A stretch of DNA of 6,355 nt. Origin: Clostridia bacterium. Its GTDB lineage: Bacteria > Bacillota > Clostridia > Christensenellales > UBA1242. The notes under the pieces are model-generated. The model was not told the origin of the DNA. It made no database searches and was given only the letters and a program-made list of their open reading frames with translations. The stretch lies in the NCBI GenBank assembly GCA_017618475.1, contig JAFZUF010000074.1, positions 1 to 6,355 of the forward strand, written 5' to 3'. Below, one piece after another: positions 5,665-6,355 of this stretch. Both the position numbers and the translations under genes were made by a program. Position 1 is the stretch's first letter; each line of letters opens with the position of its first letter.

Positions 5665-6355
5665 ATGAAAATTGCTTTATCATTGGATAGTGCTTGTGAC
5701 TTGACGAAAGAACTGATTGCGCAATATGACTTTCATATTGTACCGTTCCATGTTTCAATCGGGGAAGAAGAGTATGTTGATGGCGAAATTAGTGCGTTGG
5801 ATATATTTGCCAAGGCGGATGCCAAAAAAATTTTGCCGAAGACCAGTGCGATTAACGCGGCGGCATTTGAGGCTCATTTTACCCAGCTGCTGCAATCGTA
5901 TGATGCGGTAATTCATTTCAGCATTGGCAGTAATTTATCGTCTGCTTATCAAAATGCTTTGACAGCTGTGGCAAATTTGCAAAAAGATAACATTTATGTG
6001 GTTGACACAAAGAATTTATCAACCGCCATTGCTTTAGTGGCAATTTATGTTAAAAATTTAATGTCGGAAATTAATGACCCTAAAAAGTTAGTTGCTAAAG
6101 CTAATGAGCTTGTACCATTTGTGCAAGCTAGTTTTATTATTGATCGGTTGGATTATTTATACAAAGGTGGACGTTGTTCAGCATTAGCATTTTTTGGTGC
6201 GAATCTATTAAAACTCAAACCGCAAATTAACGTAGTTGACGGTAAGTTGTTGACCGGTGCTAAGTTTATGGGTAAGTCGACGTCTTGTGTGCGAAAGTAT
6301 TGCGAAAACGTTCTTAAAAACCATCCGCATCCGGATAAATCGTTAGTGTTCATTA
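5665..6355 (+). CDS. DegV/FakB family fatty-acid-binding protein, 3' end outside the window
   Basis: DegV-fold proteins hold a fatty acid in a buried pocket; characterised members (FakB) present it to the kinase FakA, and the acyl phosphate then enters phospholipid synthesis. The visible 230 residues begin MKIALSLDSACDLTKEL, the usual N-terminal strand with a D-S/T pair. Other family landmarks are ILPKTSAIN (56-64, equivalent to the PxTSQPS motif), HFSIGSNLSSAYQNA (84-98), VVDTKNLSTAIAL (112-124) and LDYLYKGGRCSALAFFGANLL (162-182), the hallmark GGR-x-S segment. About 50 residues should be missing at the C-terminus given the usual length of about 280. The start is fixed by AAGGAG 6 bases upstream. 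The gene is separated from hydA by 49 bases with its own promoter, so it is probably its own unit. The lipid ligand cannot be predicted. No FakA kinase gene is visible. Confidence 0.9.
   Translation, partial: MKIALSLDSACDLTKELIAQYDFHIVPFHVSIGEEEYVDGEISALDIFAKADAKKILPKTSAINAAAFEAHFTQLLQSYDAVIHFSIGSNLSSAYQNALTAVANLQKDNIYVVDTKNLSTAIALVAIYVKNLMSEINDPKKLVAKANELVPFVQASFIIDRLDYLYKGGRCSALAFFGANLLKLKPQINVVDGKLLTGAKFMGKSTSCVRKYCENVLKNHPHPDKSLVFI

Overview
The window comes from an anaerobic, fermentative bacterium with moderately AT-rich protein genes and the standard genetic code (all Trp codons are TGG and TGA is used as a stop). Three things bear on lineage. The RNase P RNA is type A, which argues against a typical Bacilli or Mollicutes host. 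The cmk-plsC gene order and the DegV/FakB protein are common in Firmicutes. The trimeric [FeFe]-hydrogenase shows strict or facultative anaerobiosis. I cannot assign a phylum with confidence; an uncultivated gut or sediment lineage is plausible.

Layout. Positions 1-61 are an unresolved edge, with at most the first codons of a minus-strand gene. Positions 62-450 hold rnpB on the minus strand with its own terminator and a clear sigma-70-type promoter. The short region between rnpB and cmk is a divergent promoter region. From about 504 to 5615 there is one tightly packed plus-strand gene cluster: cmk (cytidylate kinase), a PlsC acyltransferase fused to a Nudix hydrolase, then hydC, hydB and hydA. 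Spacings are +4, -4, -14 and -4 bases, so the five genes look translationally coupled. A 49-base gap carries a probable new promoter with a perfect palindrome, followed by a DegV/FakB-family fatty-acid-binding protein that runs off the right edge (5665-6355).

How the genes work together. HydC, HydB and HydA should form a cytosolic NAD(H)-linked [FeFe]-hydrogenase that disposes of fermentation electrons as H2, possibly with electron bifurcation from ferredoxin and NADH. HydB starts at the flavin domain and has no N-terminal thioredoxin-like [2Fe-2S] domain, and HydA ends without an extra C-terminal iron-sulfur domain, so the complex is a reduced version of the well-studied one. Cmk supplies CDP/dCDP, PlsC makes phosphatidic acid, and DegV/FakB proteins present fatty acids for activation; these three point to nucleotide and phospholipid supply. 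Placing hydrogenase genes directly behind cmk-plsC is the main oddity of the locus, together with the PlsC-Nudix fusion. No mobile element, CRISPR array or tRNA was seen.
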